Notes under the pieces: generated by a model
The model's database searches: none
The model's input: only the letters and a program-made list of their open reading frames with translations
What the model was told of the DNA's origin: nothing
NCBI GenBank assembly: GCA_902728285.1
Contig: CACVBU010000490.1
Location: 953,501-1,017,500, forward strand
From: Clytia hemisphaerica
Taxonomy: Eukaryota > Cnidaria > Hydrozoa > Leptothecata > Clytiidae
Reading direction: 5' to 3'
DNA length: 64,000 nt
In this document: positions 11,046-23,202 of the stretch, one piece after another
Layout of the letters: each line of letters opens with the position of its first letter
Numbering within the stretch: position 1 is the first letter of the stretch
Position numbers and translations under genes: made by a program

Positions 11046-12473
11046 GTTATTTGCGCTTTTTAATTCCTTTATTGAAAAATTTCTAAATTATTACTATTGA
11101 CTACTTATGTTTGAGATAATATCAAGATCCATACCGGGACTGGCTCCGGACTAGTATTTTTTTTTACATAAATTTTCTTTTATTTTTTTTAAACATCTTG
11201 GAAGTTATTTATGAGGTAAAATTTGTATATAATGCATAATATGAAAAACATGCTGTGGCGCCCCGCTAGAAAAAAAAAAAAAAAAAAAATTAATTGCTTC
11301 TGGGAACAACACAAAAGGTAGTGATCTTGTGAGAATCTTCATAACTTTAAATTCATTTGAGGTAACTCTGCCAAACTTCGAGAAATGTTTGGAAATAAAA
11401 TGTACAATAGTCACAAATAAATTCAAGCAGCTCAACTAAATAGAAAAATGTACCTCAAAGATTTCAAAGTAGGGGCGTTTTTTTTACCCACCCGGTATAA
11501 ATCTTCTTGTTAAAAATGTCTATTCCGGTCTGTAAGATAAACATAACCATTCAAAGTTGGCTTGCATTTGCATATATACTTTTTGAGGAACGACTAGTTA
11601 AATAAATAACCTAGCCCGCTTAAAAATATTCGCAGCTGCTGTAAAATGTGAGAAAACGAAATTGCTCTATATCTCGAGATAGTAAAATGTTCAATCGATT
11701 GATCTATGACAATTCCATGCTCGACATGAAAAAAAATTCAGTTTTGGCGGAGGGGGTCATTCACTGAAAATCCGCCATTTTGGATAGTACTCAGAGAAGA
11801 AATCCAGGTGACACATCAGAAGGATCAGAAGGAACAAGAAAACCACACAAAAAGTTAGGCTCGCAAATGGATAAGATAATTCGCGACTCGTACCAGTCTA
11901 TACAGGACGTGTGCGAGTTGTGAGGCAAATTACGTACTCAAAAAATAACAGTTGGAAATTTCGAATTTAGCGCCGTTGGGCGTGAAGGCCCAGCAAAAGC
12001 GAAATTTTCGCGATTTTCGCGAATTTGATCCAAAATTTCCAAAAAAATGTTTAACAAGATTTCAAATTTCCGCCTAATATAAGTATAAAAAGGAAAGGGA
12101 TGGCCAAAGGATTTAAAATTTTACTGCGTCGAGCAAAACAAAATGAAAAATAAGTCGACAAGGATAATTCTCCCTTTCTTCATTTCTTAGAACAGGGAAG
12201 TGAAAAAATAAACGAAATATAATGTACAGTAGTCAATTAAAAATGAATTGAATGTTGAAAGCTCGAAACTTTCTACCCGAAGGTAAACAATCAAATTCAA
12301 AATATCATTAAATTCAACTTCCATAAGAAACAATATCAAAAAATGTAAAAATGATGCCACATCGATTTATTGAGCTTCTTCGTTGTATTGTCTCATCTTC
12401 TCCCTCTTTCCTCCATCAAGGTCAATTCGACTTGAAAATAATTACGTGAGTCGAGTTTAAATACACGCTTTTT
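11046..12473. other. Gene-free AT-rich interval
   Basis: It contains a run of about 21 A at 11270-11290 just after GGCGCCCCGCTAG, which could be the tail of a retrocopy, but no source sequence is recognised. The rest shows no open frame above background and no inverted repeats I can pair. Confidence 0.4.
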
Positions 12474-12819
12474 TTTATAAGAATGGTGTAAATCCATTTC
12501 ATCATGGATATTCTTAACTTTTTGGGAAAAATCATCCGAAAATATTTCTTACAGCATTCTTAGGTTAGGATCCTAATTCAGACTAGATTTAACATTTAGT
12601 ACATACGTCTCAAGCATAAAATGATATTTTTGTTAAAGGAGTGAACCTTACTTGGGAGAAATTGACAGCTTGTAATTGAGCATGCTCTAAAAATATGGCA
12701 TTCTTAGCTTGAGAAGCAAAATTTCATGATTGTGATATTCTTAGCATATTCTTAATTTTTTGGCCATTTTCATCATGGACATTCTTATGAAAGTGTATTC
12801 TTATAAAAGAAAAAGCGTG
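12474..12819. mobile_element. Intact TA-MITE, ATTCTTA class
   Basis: TA-flanked (12472-12473 and 12820-12821). The left end is CACGCTTTTTTTTATAAGAA(T) and the right end ATTCTTATAAAAGAAAAAGC(GTG). ATTCTTA occurs about seven times internally and GTTCTTA is absent. The phrase AACTTTTTGGG is shared with the GTTCTTA copies. Confidence 0.85.
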
Positions 12820-13498
12820 TAATCAAGCCGTTATATGCGACAGCTCCAGAAATGACCATTTTATATGTGTAGCATCATGGAAAAAGTTCCAATCTTGTTC
12901 TAATTTACACATGAACTCCATTTTAGTGTCTATCAACAAATTCCAGAATCAGTTTACTTGAAATGATTCTGTGTCGAGTTTGAAAATCATGCCACGTCCC
13001 ATTATTGTCACTGACCGTTGTTAAAAGCGACAGATCCAGAAGTAACCTTGTGGTAGCATCAAGAAATATGTTCCAATCTTATTCAAATTTACACATGAGC
13101 TGCATTTCAGTTTATTTATTTATATTTTAGAAGCCATTATTTCCTAAAAATAAAGTCTTTTTGAAAACAAGAAACTAAAAATGAAAGTGATTTAAGGTAG
13201 AATTTTCACTCAGAAGGCTTTATGAAAACTTGAGCAAAAACTATAAGATATGACAGAATGTTGAAAAAGGTTTACGAAGAAAAATCACTACAAAGTTTCT
13301 TTGGTTTAAAAGTCTCTTGACCACTAAAGCAAAGAAAATGTTCAAGAAAGTATGAATCAACACAAATCGCGTCGACCGCCATCTTGTTTTGTTTTGAAAA
13401 CGTTTGTTGTTTAAGGAGCGCGGAATCAGAAAATATATCTTTTTTAGCCAGTACCCGACTTTAGCAAGCTCTTCACTGTCCAGACCATTGAGTTTCAA

Positions 13499-13757
13499 GC
13501 CCGAAGGGCTAGAGGTCAATCTCTAACCTTTCTCAGGCAAGAAAAATTGAAGCCTTAAAATATGCGCCGTATTTTTGATGACGGATTGAATCTAGCAATT
13601 CCTTTGTTTTCGAGTGATATATTTTTCAAAATTAAGCGGTAAATTTTAGTTTCAATCTGTCATTTGTGTAAAAACCAGGCGGGCCGCGCAACTTTGGTAG
13701 GATTTGTTGGCTTCAAATCCTACCAAAGACATTGACTTCTAGCCCTTCGGGCTTATA
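13499..13757. mobile_element. Small foldback element with GCCCGAAGGGCTAGA ends
   Basis: GCCCGAAGGGCTAGAGGTCA at 13499-13518 is mirrored by TGACTTCTAGCCCTTCGGGC at about 13733-13752. It spans about 260 bp and is non-coding. The hairpin at 13692-13728 lies inside it. No clear target duplication was found. Confidence 0.6.
13692..13728. repeat. 15-bp perfect hairpin
   Basis: CTTTGGTAGGATTTG and its exact complement CAAATCCTACCAAAG are separated by 7 bases (TTGGCTT). It is probably part of the surrounding foldback element. Confidence 0.8.
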
Positions 13758-14057
13758 CTTCATTGGTCCAGACGGCAAAAAGTGTGTTACTGGTATCAAG
13801 CGCCGTTTCCACCGTTTCCACCGTTTCCACGGACAGACAGAAGGAAACACGGACAAAAAATAGTGAGACTCTCTTTAATAAACTAAATTTGTAAAAAAGT
13901 TGGATTTTTTCTAAGAAAGTGTGACTAGTGAAAGACTAACAAAATTTGATTGGATGTGTAATGAACTGACATTTGAAGTTGTGAAATTCGAACTCGTAGC
14001 CCAAACCATCTATTCATTTCGCCATTTGTTTATAAAAGCAGAAATCTTACACGTTTT

Positions 14058-14196
14058 TGGTCCTTTAAATTAACTGATGTTCGTTCGTCCGTTCGTCTGT
14101 TACCAGCTTTTCTCGGGATTGGCTCATTAGTTTTTTTCTGATTCACACAGTGATGCAAAATGGTGATTCCCTGCAAAAAGTGACGGAGCCCGATTT
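14058..14196. repeat. Inverted partner of the repeat at 2258-2397
   Basis: GGTCCTTTAAATTAA through GACGGAGCCCGATTTT is the reverse complement of 2258-2397. It runs straight into the tandem array below and shares its GGAGCCCGATTTT phrase. Confidence 0.8.
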
Positions 14197-14865
14197 TTGG
14201 GCAAAAAGTGCCTAAAAATGTTTTTTTTTGGACTTTGTGTGAAATTGCTTCATTAGTTTTTTCTGATTTTTTTGCATAAAGATAGAGGAAAAGGTTCTCT
14301 TAAAAATATCTCAAGCAGTTTTTTTCGGAAAATTCTTTTGGCCGTAAATATCCGATTGTCTTGTTTGAGGAAATTCCCTTATTTCATTTTAAGGGAAAAA
14401 GAGCATTTCTCGCGATTGGCGATTATACTTTTTTCAGATTTTTTGCACAGTAATATAAAATGGTAGTTTTATAATCTGATGGAGCCCGATTTTCAAAAAA
14501 TAATTTTTTTGGGCAAACTTGGACCAAAAAGTCCCTAAAGTGGGGTTTTCTGGACTTTATGTGTGAAATTGCTTCCTTAGTTTTTTCTTATTTTTTGGAC
14601 AAAGATAGAGGACAAGGTTCTCTAAAAAGTGGCTCAAGCCGTTTTTTCTGGACAATTTTATTTTTGGCCGTAAAAATCGGATTTTCTTGTTTGGGGAATT
14701 TCCCTTTCCCATATTTAGGGAAAATGAGCATTTCTCGAGATTGGCTTGGTATTTTTTCTTACTTTTTGCATGATGATATAAAATGGGAATATTTAACTTC
14801 TGATGGAGCCTGATTTTCGAAAAAATAATTTTTTGGGCCAATAAGTGCCTGATATTTTTTTGGAG
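14100..14865. repeat. Satellite-like array, about 320-bp unit, 2.4 copies
   Basis: Two full units begin with GACTTTGTGTGAAATTGCTT at 14231 and GACTTTATGTGTGAAATTGC at 14551, after a partial unit from 14100. Shared landmarks are TTTCTCGAGATTGGC, GGCCGTAAA(A)ATCGGATT and GATGGAGCC(C/T)GATTTTC. The units are diverged and non-coding. Open frames here are shadows. Confidence 0.75.
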
Positions 14866-15085
14866 GAAAATCACCTTTAATCGTCAATAAGGAAATCACG
14901 CCTCCGACTATAAGTCATACGACTTTAATTATACTTCACAGGTCGATATTAATTTGAGCTGTGATATTTGTGGAGGAAAATCACCTTTTATCGTCAATAG
15001 GGAAATCATGCCAAAATATCTACGACTATAAGTCATACGACTTTAATTATACTTCACAGGTCGATACTAATTTGAGCTGTGATAC
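14865..15085. repeat. Direct tandem duplication, about 110-bp unit
   Basis: Two head-to-tail copies of a block starting GGAGGAAAATCACCTTT and ending AATTTGAGCTGTGATA. They share GACTATAAGTCATACGACTT and CACAGGTCGATA. The second copy has an 8-10 bp insertion. Confidence 0.8.
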
Positions 15086-15199
15086 TCCCACAGTAATCTA
15101 TTCAAGCTTCTCAATACACTTTTTTACTCTCTTGCTGTTGATCCTATTTTTATCTGATTCTCATCATCAGGTAGGTCCATTCAGCATGTTGCTTATTTT

Positions 15200-15372
15200 T
15201 ATTAGAACACCAAATTTTGGCTGAGGCTGTAATGTCCAGCCTAACATGTTCCTACACACGCTCTTAATTGACTAAAAGTCAAAAATCCTTACGTCAAATA
15301 TAGAACTCTAAAAATTCGTCTATATTCAGCCTAAATGTTCTTATAAACTTGGCTCTTATAAAGAAATGTGTA
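15200..15372. mobile_element. Possible decayed TA-MITE
   Basis: The right side reads GTTCTTATAAACTTGGCTCTTATAAAG and ends ATGTGTA. The left side (TTATTAGAAC near 15201) is weak. It fits the MITE family only loosely. Confidence 0.3.
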
Positions 15373-15511
15373 GTGTGGATCAAAGCTACTGCCATCACCT
15401 TATGTTTATCGACGTATGATTTTTTTGTTCAAAATAATGTAATATTTTTTAAGCCGCTTATGAAAAGCATTTCCAAGCTGTGTCATTTCTATTGTTTCTT
15501 ATTTTAAAGTT

Positions 15512-18500
15512 ATGAAGATTATTGGCGAATCAGTTGAAACACAAGAGACCGCCCAACAACCACCCCCGCCACAACCCATTATGGGTGCACGAGGACCTAA
15601 TGAAGAAAAAGAAATGTGGTCCAAACAATGTTTTGTCAGACGGTATGTACCTGATGTCTTTACGTAGTGTGAATCGCAGACCTCTAGATAGATGCCCTTC
15701 CTATAAGAAACTTTTTTCGCTAGAGAATGAGCAGAAACGTACTCTTTACGTGATTCCTTCCTTGTTCACGTAATTTCAATGTAATTAAGTGAAAATAATA
15801 ATCAAATTATTACTTCCCTTTATCGACCGCCGGAGGCGGTTTCTTTCATAGTGGTACGCTAATCTCGTTTTGCCTTGGCGCATTACTTTGTCTACCATTT
15901 ACTTTCGGTTTTTTTAACTAGATTACCCAGGTGTTTCTCTTTTTTTTCCCTTAATGTCTTTTATTCGGAATTGAATAATCGAGACATGAAAAATGACTAT
16001 TTCACTGCATGAAATATATGTCTTTCCAGTTTCTTGTCCTTGAAAACTTGATGTTTTCGAACGTACGATTGCAGAAATATCGATTTTTCCTTACAGTTTT
16101 AAGAAAAGATTCTTTTTCTTTAAGTTCTTGAAAAAAGATAATCTTTAAATATTTTTTGCTTCGAAAAGGTGGATAATTTCTTTTGTCGTTTTTCATTAAA
16201 AAGGAAATCTTTCATGTTTCCAGATTGACTATCTTTTCTTCGTTTGTATTTCAAGAAAATATAAAGTTTTCGTCTTGAAATTTAAACGAAAATATTTTTC
16301 ATGAAAATATCAAATTTTCATGCCAAATTTAGCGNNNNNNNNNNNNNNNNNNNNNNNNNNNNNNNNNNNNNNNNNNNNNNNNNNNNNNNNNNNNNNNNNN
16401 NNNNNNNNNNNNNNNNNNNNNNNNNNNNNNNNNNNNNNNNNNNNNNNNNNNNNNNNNNNNNNNNNNNNNNNNNNNNNNNNNNNNNNNNNNNNNNNNNNNN
16501 NNNNNNNNNNNNNNNNNNNNNNNNNNNNNNNNNNNNNNNNNNNNNNNNNNNNNNNNNNNNNNNNNNNNNNNNNNNNNNNNNNNNNNNNNNNNNNNNNNNN
16601 NNNNNNNNNNNNNNNNNNNNNNNNNNNNNNNNNNNNNNNNNNNNNNNNNNNNNNNNNNNNNNNNNNNNNNNNNNNNNNNNNNNNNNNNNNNNNNNNNNNN
16701 NNNNNNNNNNNNNNNNNNNNNNNNNNNNNNNNNNNNNNNNNNNNNNNNNNNNNNNNNNNNNNNNNNNNNNNNNNNNNNNNNNNNNNNNNNNNNNNNNNNN
16801 NNNNNNNNNNNNNNNNNNNNNNNNNNNNNNNNNNNNNNNNNNNNNNNNNNNNNNNNNNNNNNNNNNNNNNNNNNNNNNNNNNNNNNNNNNNNNNNNNNNN
16901 NNNNNNNNNNNNNNNNNNNNNNNNNNNNNNNNNNNNNNNNNNNNNNNNNNNNNNNNNNNNNNNNNNNNNNNNNNNNNNNNNNNNNNNNNNNNNNNNNNNN
17001 NNNNNNNNNNNNNNNNNNNNNNNNNNNNNNNNNNNNNNNNNNNNNNNNNNNNNNNNNNNNNNNNNNNNNNNNNNNNNNNNNNNNNNNNNNNNNNNNNNNN
17101 NNNNNNNNNNNNNNNNNNNNNNNNNNNNNNNNNNNNNNNNNNNNNNNNNNNNNNNNNNNNNNNNNNNNNNNNNNNNNNNNNNNNNNNNNNNNNNNNNNNN
17201 NNNNNNNNNNNNNNNNNNNNNNNNNNNNNNNNNNNNNNNNNNNNNNNNNNNNNNNNNNNNNNNNNNNNNNNNNNNNNNNNNNNNNNNNNNNNNNNNNNNN
17301 NNNNNNNNNNTATTTGCATCATTTGTAGGCCAATTTTGTAAAATTTGTATCACTACTTTTAAAGAAACTCAATACATCCCTGTCTCACAGCTCCTGTGGA
17401 ACTTTTTCCCACATGGAACCACAACCCACTGGAAAATTTAGTTAAAACTTCATCCTCTGATGAAAAATACCCTATCATTTCAGCCCCACTGGGAAATTGA
17501 CTTTGAATTCATCCCCATATAAAAATTATATTTAAGAAATTGCGTTCAAAACCATCCCACTAAATTTTTGAACTCAAAAAGTATATAAATTCTATCCCCA
17601 TTGGGATTTTGAAAGAATTGTTTATCCAGTTGCGGGTCTTGACACAGGGGTGTCTCAATGGAGTTGAGTAAATAGTTGTGTATGAAGATTCCCTCTTCAA
17701 TTACTTATTGATTTTATGCATTGTATGCAAAATTGTTTTTTTGATTTTATATGCATTAACATAAAATTATTAACTCATTAATTCATTATTAACATAAAAG
17801 TTTTAGGTGAGGCTATAGCTGAAAATTCGCCTGAATTTATTCTTGGAAATATTTAATCTTACAAAAATACAAAAATACCGGTAAAATCTATTCATCGATA
17901 CGTTTACTCGTGTTAGTTTAAAAGTTTAAAACATTTTCTATACATTTTGTCAATCTACTAAAAAAGCTTTACAAATCCCCCCCTTCTTGGCTTTGGAGCA
18001 TTGTGCCTTAGCATCTTCACCAGATTTTCAACTAGACTAATTGGAGATGTTTAGAAACGATTTTTGTTTTAAGGGCTGGAAACTGGATATGCTCAAATTA
18101 ATCTTTTTCAAATTCATTATACATGACTTAAAGCTTTCATTTCATTCCATTTTGAGATTATTTTTAAAATTTTGTGTTTTTGTAAAACTTGCAAAACTTT
18201 TCAAAATCTTTCAAAGATCTTTTATTTAAGTCTTAATCTCGATTTACTTCATTATAGTTGACAAATGTAATGCGAGGCAATTTTTACTCCTTATATATTT
18301 GAATCAAATGCAAGGGTGTTTTGTAGAAGGAAAGAAGAACAATTTATTTGAGGCATTCTTTCATAAAATGAAAATAGTATAATCCTTCGACAGCTACCTT
18401 TGTTTTCGTTTGAGTTTTTTGAATGTATAGCGATTCACTGTTTTGGGCCTCGCAGCGTTTGTGACGCTTTGCTTACGGCTAGTAGGTTGCATTTAAGCCT

Positions 18501-19745
18501 GTATTTTACATTATAGATAGCATAAAATTTTTGGATGTATTAGATATTTTGCAAATCAGCCAAAAATAATTTTTATGGTCAGTGAGTTTGACGAGTTTTA
18601 CATACAGAACGAATCAGGAATGTATATAAAAAGAAACCACTTTGATTTTGATATTTCATGAATACACGTTTTTTTATAAGAACATCCAAAATTTTTGCCT
18701 TCGGAAATAAGCCTAAAAAGTTTGCTTAACATGTTCTTATCCCCCCCCCCATTTTTTGAGTATTTATGGCCATTTTCGTAAGAAATCGGGTGTTTTTGAG
18801 TTCCCAAAGCCTTGAAATATTCTTAACTTGTTCTTAACATTTTGGCCTTTTAAGCCTTATGTTCTTATATAGTTTGTTCTTATAAAAAAACGTGTAGTAT
18901 TAAGTTTTTGTGTTAACTAATTCTCGTAAACTTGGGGTAGTAGTGTTTACGAAGTGCTCCTAATAACAGTTCAATTAATTAAACTTGTTAAAATTAAACT
19001 CGAATGCTTTAACTTGATGGAAGAAAAGAACGATTCGTAGTTTCTCTTTTTTGGCGATATTTCAAAGGCTGAAAATTTTGTTCGGCGGTTTCATCAAAAA
19101 ATTACAATTAACTGTTTGAACTGAACAACACCATTCCCTTTGGGACCCTGTGTTAACACATTTATAATTGTGGAGAAATTACGATATTTTCAATTGCAGT
19201 CCAATTAAGTCTCTTATAGAAAAATGTTGATAAAGAGATTTTAATTGGCAGAAATTAAAAGAGGGAAGAAATTGATGTGTCACGAAATCTTGTAATATGC
19301 TTTCACACGAACTTTACAGTGAAACAAGTAAAGACTTGGCGATGAATACAGTATGCGTCAATAATGCTAAAGAGGCCATGCAATGATCATGTAAGAACTC
19401 ACTCGTTCAAGTTATTTTTGAAATAACCTGTCTAAAACGCGTAATTTCTTTCTTATGTTTTTTTGTAATCTTCAAGTCATTTTGGATTTTTACTAGTTAT
19501 TTTCAATTTAAAGTTCAATTCAATTTTCAAAAAAATAAATAGACAATTAATCTGTTTGATAATCCTGTTTAAAAAGTAGAGTATAATTTTTATCATTTTC
19601 TCTCTACAGAAAGTCGAAAAACGTATCGCGAGCTCGGCGGTGGGAGCCGAAACATCAATTCTGTGCAATGTCAAAGACGTGTGGAGAAAACTTATCACAA
19701 AATGAACATCGTCTCATCAGAAGACCAAGAAATAAATGGTATTAA
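15512..19745 (+). CDS. Tentative two-exon gene, 88-residue protein
   Basis: Exon 1 is 15512-15642: Met, an acidic/Pro-rich start (TAQQPPPPQP), then EKEMWSKQCFVRR, stopping at CG|GTATGT, a good donor. Exon 2 is 19610-19745, after a pyrimidine-rich acceptor (TTTTCTCTCTACAG). It continues in phase as KSKNVSRARRWEP...CGENLSQNEHRLIRRPRNKWY with stop TAA at 19743-19745. Together they give 267 nt, an even codon count. The protein is small, basic in its second half and has no membrane segment. I do not recognise it. The intron contains the assembly gap and at least two MITEs, so further exons could be hidden. Without transcript evidence this remains a prediction. Confidence 0.4.
15821..16000. repeat. 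180-bp dispersed repeat, copy 1
   Basis: It starts TATCGACCGCCGGAGGCGGT and ends AAAAATGACTAT. It is about 94% identical by eye to 24215-24394 in the same orientation. The palindromic head CCGCCGGAGGCGG and the T-rich middle are distinctive. I saw no tRNA A/B box and no terminal inverted repeat, so the class is unknown. Confidence 0.8.
16335..17310. other. Assembly gap (976 N)
   Basis: Unresolved bases. Any frame that spans it is an artefact. Confidence 0.99.
17374..17653. mobile_element. 280-bp MITE, CACCCCTGT family, 6-bp TSD CTCAAT
   Basis: The left end is ACATCCCTGTCTCACAGCTC and the right end is GACACAGGGGTGT. CTCAAT flanks both sides (17368-17373 and 17654-17659). Internal TGGGGAT-type motifs run in the opposite orientation to those in the copy at 941. 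The target CTCAA(G/T) is shared by both copies. Confidence 0.85.
17654..18664. other. Gene-free AT-rich interval
   Basis: No coding, repeat or structural signal stands out. It lies inside the predicted intron of the small gene. Confidence 0.4.
18665..18894. mobile_element. Intact TA-MITE, GTTCTTA class
   Basis: TA-flanked (18663-18664 and 18895-18896). The left end is CACGTTTTTTTATAAGAAC and the right end GTTCTTATAAAAAAACGTG, an exact inverted repeat of 19 bp. Internal GTTCTTA occurs about four times, with the phrase CATTTTGGCC also present in other classes. Confidence 0.9.
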
Positions 19746-20480
19746 GAAAAAGAAGTAAAGATGATTGTTCGACAACACAACCAAAGAAACATCTTCAATG
19801 CTTCAATGAACGAAGAATCGGAGAACCCTCGGGAAAAGAGGCACGATATACAACTGAAGGAGAAATTGTTTTACTTCTTTTATTCATTAGTTCATCATTT
19901 TTTATACCAATACAATTTCTTGAACCGTAACCTAAATCTTATTTCTTAAATTCGAAAAATGCTTTACAATGTCAAATTTTGTCAGAAATATCCCCCAACC
20001 CTATAAGCTCCTTCTATACCACATCAATTATTGCCATTGTTTTAAAAATTATATATCATGATTTATTATCTTACATTATCTTATTAATTTATGTCATTTT
20101 ATGTAAATAAGGCATACTTTAGATTTTTAGCACAAGAATTATGAGTACATAGATATTAATATGATTTTTTTAATATTGACTTTAATTTTAAAGAAGAAAA
20201 TCATCCAAGAATATTTAATAATTCAATATCTTATCGAATTTAATCTCGCGTCTAATTGTCGCTACAGTAACCAGAAATTTAATGTTTCCATATTAGAAGT
20301 TTTTTACCTTTTCAATGTTATGAAATGAGGCGGATCAAGTATTTTTTTAAGCTAGAATATATATTCCCAATAACGAAACGTTGGTTATTTCTGGTCTAGA
20401 CATCTGCATCTTTTCGAAAATGCGTAAATAATAAATTGTTAATCTTTCCTTTCATTAAAAGAATTTCGTTATTTTTTTTA
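19746..20480. other. Gene-free AT-rich interval
   Basis: Possible 3' flank of the small gene. Short open frames at 19736-19949 have no recognisable content, and I see no inverted repeats. Confidence 0.35.
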
Positions 20481-20482
20481 CA

Positions 20483-20790
20483 AAAAAGATTCGTCTTTTC
20501 TCAATTTTGAATTTAACATTTCCATGGACAAGAAAACAAGTACATAAAAGTGAATCTTCACTGCGTGGAGAAAGTCTAATATTTTTACTTCAGAGAAAAG
20601 TAGTACTTTTCGTGGCTAAAAATGTAATCATTTTGTACATCGAAAAGTTAATTATGTCGATATTTAGAAAATTTAAGCTTTTCGAGAAATAGTGAAGATT
20701 CACTGTTACTTGTTTTCGCACAGAAGAAAATTCAATGATTTCAAAACAAGAAAATTGAGAGAAAAGTTAACTTTTCGTCATATATCTTGC
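20483..20790. mobile_element. Foldback element with AGTGAATCTTCACT palindromes
   Basis: The left half (CTTTTCTCAATTTT, then AAACAAGTA, then GTGAATCTTCACTG near 20550) is mirrored on the right (GTGAAGATTCACTG near 20693, TACTTGTTTTCG, then AAAATTGAGAGAAAAG near 20750). Several short self-palindromes such as AGTAGTACT lie inside. It is non-coding and its borders are approximate. Confidence 0.5.
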
Positions 20791-20839
20791 GTTAGAGAAG
20801 ACAACTTTTCATGCAGTGCGAATAATTCTCTGTATAGTT

Positions 20840-21020
20840 CAATCTCTCTAATTCGAACGATATTATATCGATTACTTTCTTTGATTTTTGGATGATTCTT
20901 TATTTTGATCACTCTCTCTAATTCGATTTGTCCTCTATATCTACCACTCTCTCTCTAATTCGAATGATTCTCTATTTCGATCACTCTCCCTAATTCGAAT
21001 GTTTCTCTATATTGATTGGA
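20840..21020. repeat. Tandem CTCTCTAATTCGA repeat
   Basis: About five copies of (A)CTCTCTAATTCGAATGATTCTC-like units with variable spacing. The core resembles the pogo/Tigger-like terminal repeat CTCTCTAATTCGAC seen at 48641-48798, so it may be a tandem derivative of such an end. Confidence 0.6.
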
Positions 21021-21366
21021 AACAGGTACTCGCCGTCTTTGACCAGGGTTTTTAGAAAATGTGGTACCCGCTGGATGTGGGTACGTCGAATACATTTTCT
21101 GTTATAACCCAGTTAGTTAGCTAATTATATCTGTTTTGTACATGGCCCTAACAAACCATCGTACAAATTTAGTGAAATACACACAAGAACTATCTTGTTA
21201 TGTTTTTCTGTTATACATAGCTCTCTATCACTGACTCTTTTGTAAAAGCGTCGTGGACATTTTTGAGTTGTGTTTTCAACGAGGCGAATTAAAATATCAA
21301 CTTTGACTTGGTCTAGGATCTTAGACCGTCGCTATGGTTACTTTTCTTTGCATTGAATTCGCGCTA

Positions 21367-21737
21367 CAATGCTGGACAAAAGGTTGTAGACAAATGAAAT
21401 TTAAATGAAAAATAATGAGAAATAGAGCAAAATGACTCTTCAATGTGTCTGAAAGGGGATGGAAGTTAAGAAAAACACTTTTGAAGTCGTTGCATTGCTT
21501 TTGAATTGCTTTTGAGGGAACCACAAGCAAAAAATCAGCGTTTTGATACTGGTGTAAGCCAGTTATAAACCAAACCCTTGTGGTTTGCCCTTGTGGTTAG
21601 ACTGCAGTGGGTGACTTTGATAGACAGCTTTGGATGGGTTTGGAAAGCACCCAGAACCTCTTGGGAACTTGTTTTTGATCGATATTGAAGTATTTTGCAA
21701 ATATTGCAGAAGTCTACAAACCTTTTGTCCAGCATTG
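21367..21737. mobile_element. 371-bp MITE with TA duplication
   Basis: The termini CAATGCTGGACAAAAGGTT and AACCTTTTGTCCAGCATTG are inverted repeats flanked by TA (21365-21366 and 21738-21739), as expected for Tc1/mariner-type integration. No transposase remains. Confidence 0.8.
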
Positions 21738-22079
21738 TAAATAGAATCGCTACTTGTCGTCACAGGTCAATATATGATTAACAAATAACAAATTTATAAA
21801 AAAGATAGGATTCCGCAAACGGCTTTTCATCTCTAGGTTTCCGGGCTAATTTTTGGCCTGATTTGATGAAAAAAGACTTTCCCAGGTATTTTTGCACATT
21901 TTCCCAATTTCCCAATAAGGTCTCAAAAGTTTAACCAAAGAATTAAAAGCAAAATTAGCGATCGAACGTGAATTAAGGGTCGACTGGGGGAACTGGGGAC
22001 TATGAATAAGTTGATGTGTTGATGTTTGGATAGGTTAATGGTTTCATTATCATTGGTCCATATTATGGTTGCCATGAAT

Positions 22080-22152
22080 GCTATATTTTTCCAATGTTAA
22101 AAAGTACATTTTCTACAATGCTAAAAAGTAACATGTTCGTAATGCTAAACAA
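22080..22152. repeat. Short outlier of the AATGCTAAAAAGT repeat
   Basis: Three units of AATG(C/T)TAAAAAGT(A/G)-type sequence, about 1 kb before the main array at 23203. Confidence 0.6.
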
Positions 22153-22344
22153 GACGACTTGAAGTCGAAAATTTCTCCTAAAGTTTAAATTACATGGGAA
22201 AAACAAGAAGTAGAGATGGAAGCTAATCTGAAATCTACTTTACATCCAGCCTTGATGAAAGAATTTCATAAGAAGAACGAGGCTCAAAATCTCTAAAAAA
22301 ATTAACTAATTTAAGAACAATGGTTGTTTAATTTTTAAGAACTA

Positions 22345-22815
22345 ATACTGTAACCGAAAGGTATATCACCGTCTAACAAGAGCTATTAATTTGATTCTTA
22401 TAAAGTTTATGCTTATTAGAAAAAATAAACATGCTCATATTGTACCCCATCCCTTGCCTTGTTTACTTTGTAAAAACTAATTCCCAAAGAGTATATCACC
22501 ATCTATCAAGAGTTATTAATTTGATTCTTATAATATAAATGCTTATAAGAAAAATAAATATGCTCACATTGTGCGCCATACCTTGTTTACTTTGTAAAAA
22601 CTAATAACTGATATGTGTATCATCGTCTATTAAGAGTTTTTGATTTGATTCTTATAAAGTATATGCTTATAAGTGAAATAAATATGCTCATATTGCGCGC
22701 CATTCCTTGTTTACTTTGAAAGAACTAATTACCGAAAGTCATATCACCGTCTAACAAGAGTTATTGATTCGATTCTTATAAAGTATATGCTTTTATAAAT
22801 TATATGCTTATAAGA
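22345..22815. repeat. Tandem repeat, about 125-bp unit, 3.6 copies
   Basis: Units beginning TATCACCGTCTAACAAGAG or close variants start near 22363, 22493, 22617 and 22742. Each contains TTGATTCTTATAA and TTGTTTACTTTG(T/A)AA. It is non-coding and moderately diverged. Confidence 0.8.
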
Positions 22816-23006
22816 AAATAAAGAAAAAATCCAAATTGTGAAACTAAAGACACAAATATATATAACGTAATCCAAAGAAAACCCGCAAAAATCTTCCGTG
22901 GTTATACGAGCGTGTAAAGTGCAAATTAAGTTTAGTGAGTTCGCCCACCATATCGGGTACATTTTCCCGATTCCGCCATACCATGCCTATCGTAATACTT
23001 TCGCTA

Positions 23007-23159
23007 CACGCTTTTTTTTTTATAAGAATAGTGTACTTTGGTTGAGGGTGAGCATTATTCTTATTTTTCTATTGTTCTAAACAATAGGCCTATTGTTTTA
23101 AACCCGAAATGTCACCCTGATATTCTTATAGAAGTTATTCTTATAAAAGAAAAAGCGTG
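23007..23159. mobile_element. Short intact TA-MITE, ATTCTTA class
   Basis: TA-flanked. The left end CACGCTTTTTTTTTTATAAG(AAT) mirrors the right end ATTCTTATAAAAGAAAAAGC(GTG). ATTCTTA occurs three times and there is no GTTCTTA. A 12-base AT palindrome around TATTGTTCTAAACAATA lies in the centre. Confidence 0.85.
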
Positions 23160-23202
23160 TATGCGAAATTAAAAATTACATTTTTGCAAAGTGACTTATT
23201 TT

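Noticed and set aside
16301..17441. Four long open frames across the N run
   Set aside because: They consist of unknown residues; the frame is open only because N codons are not stops.
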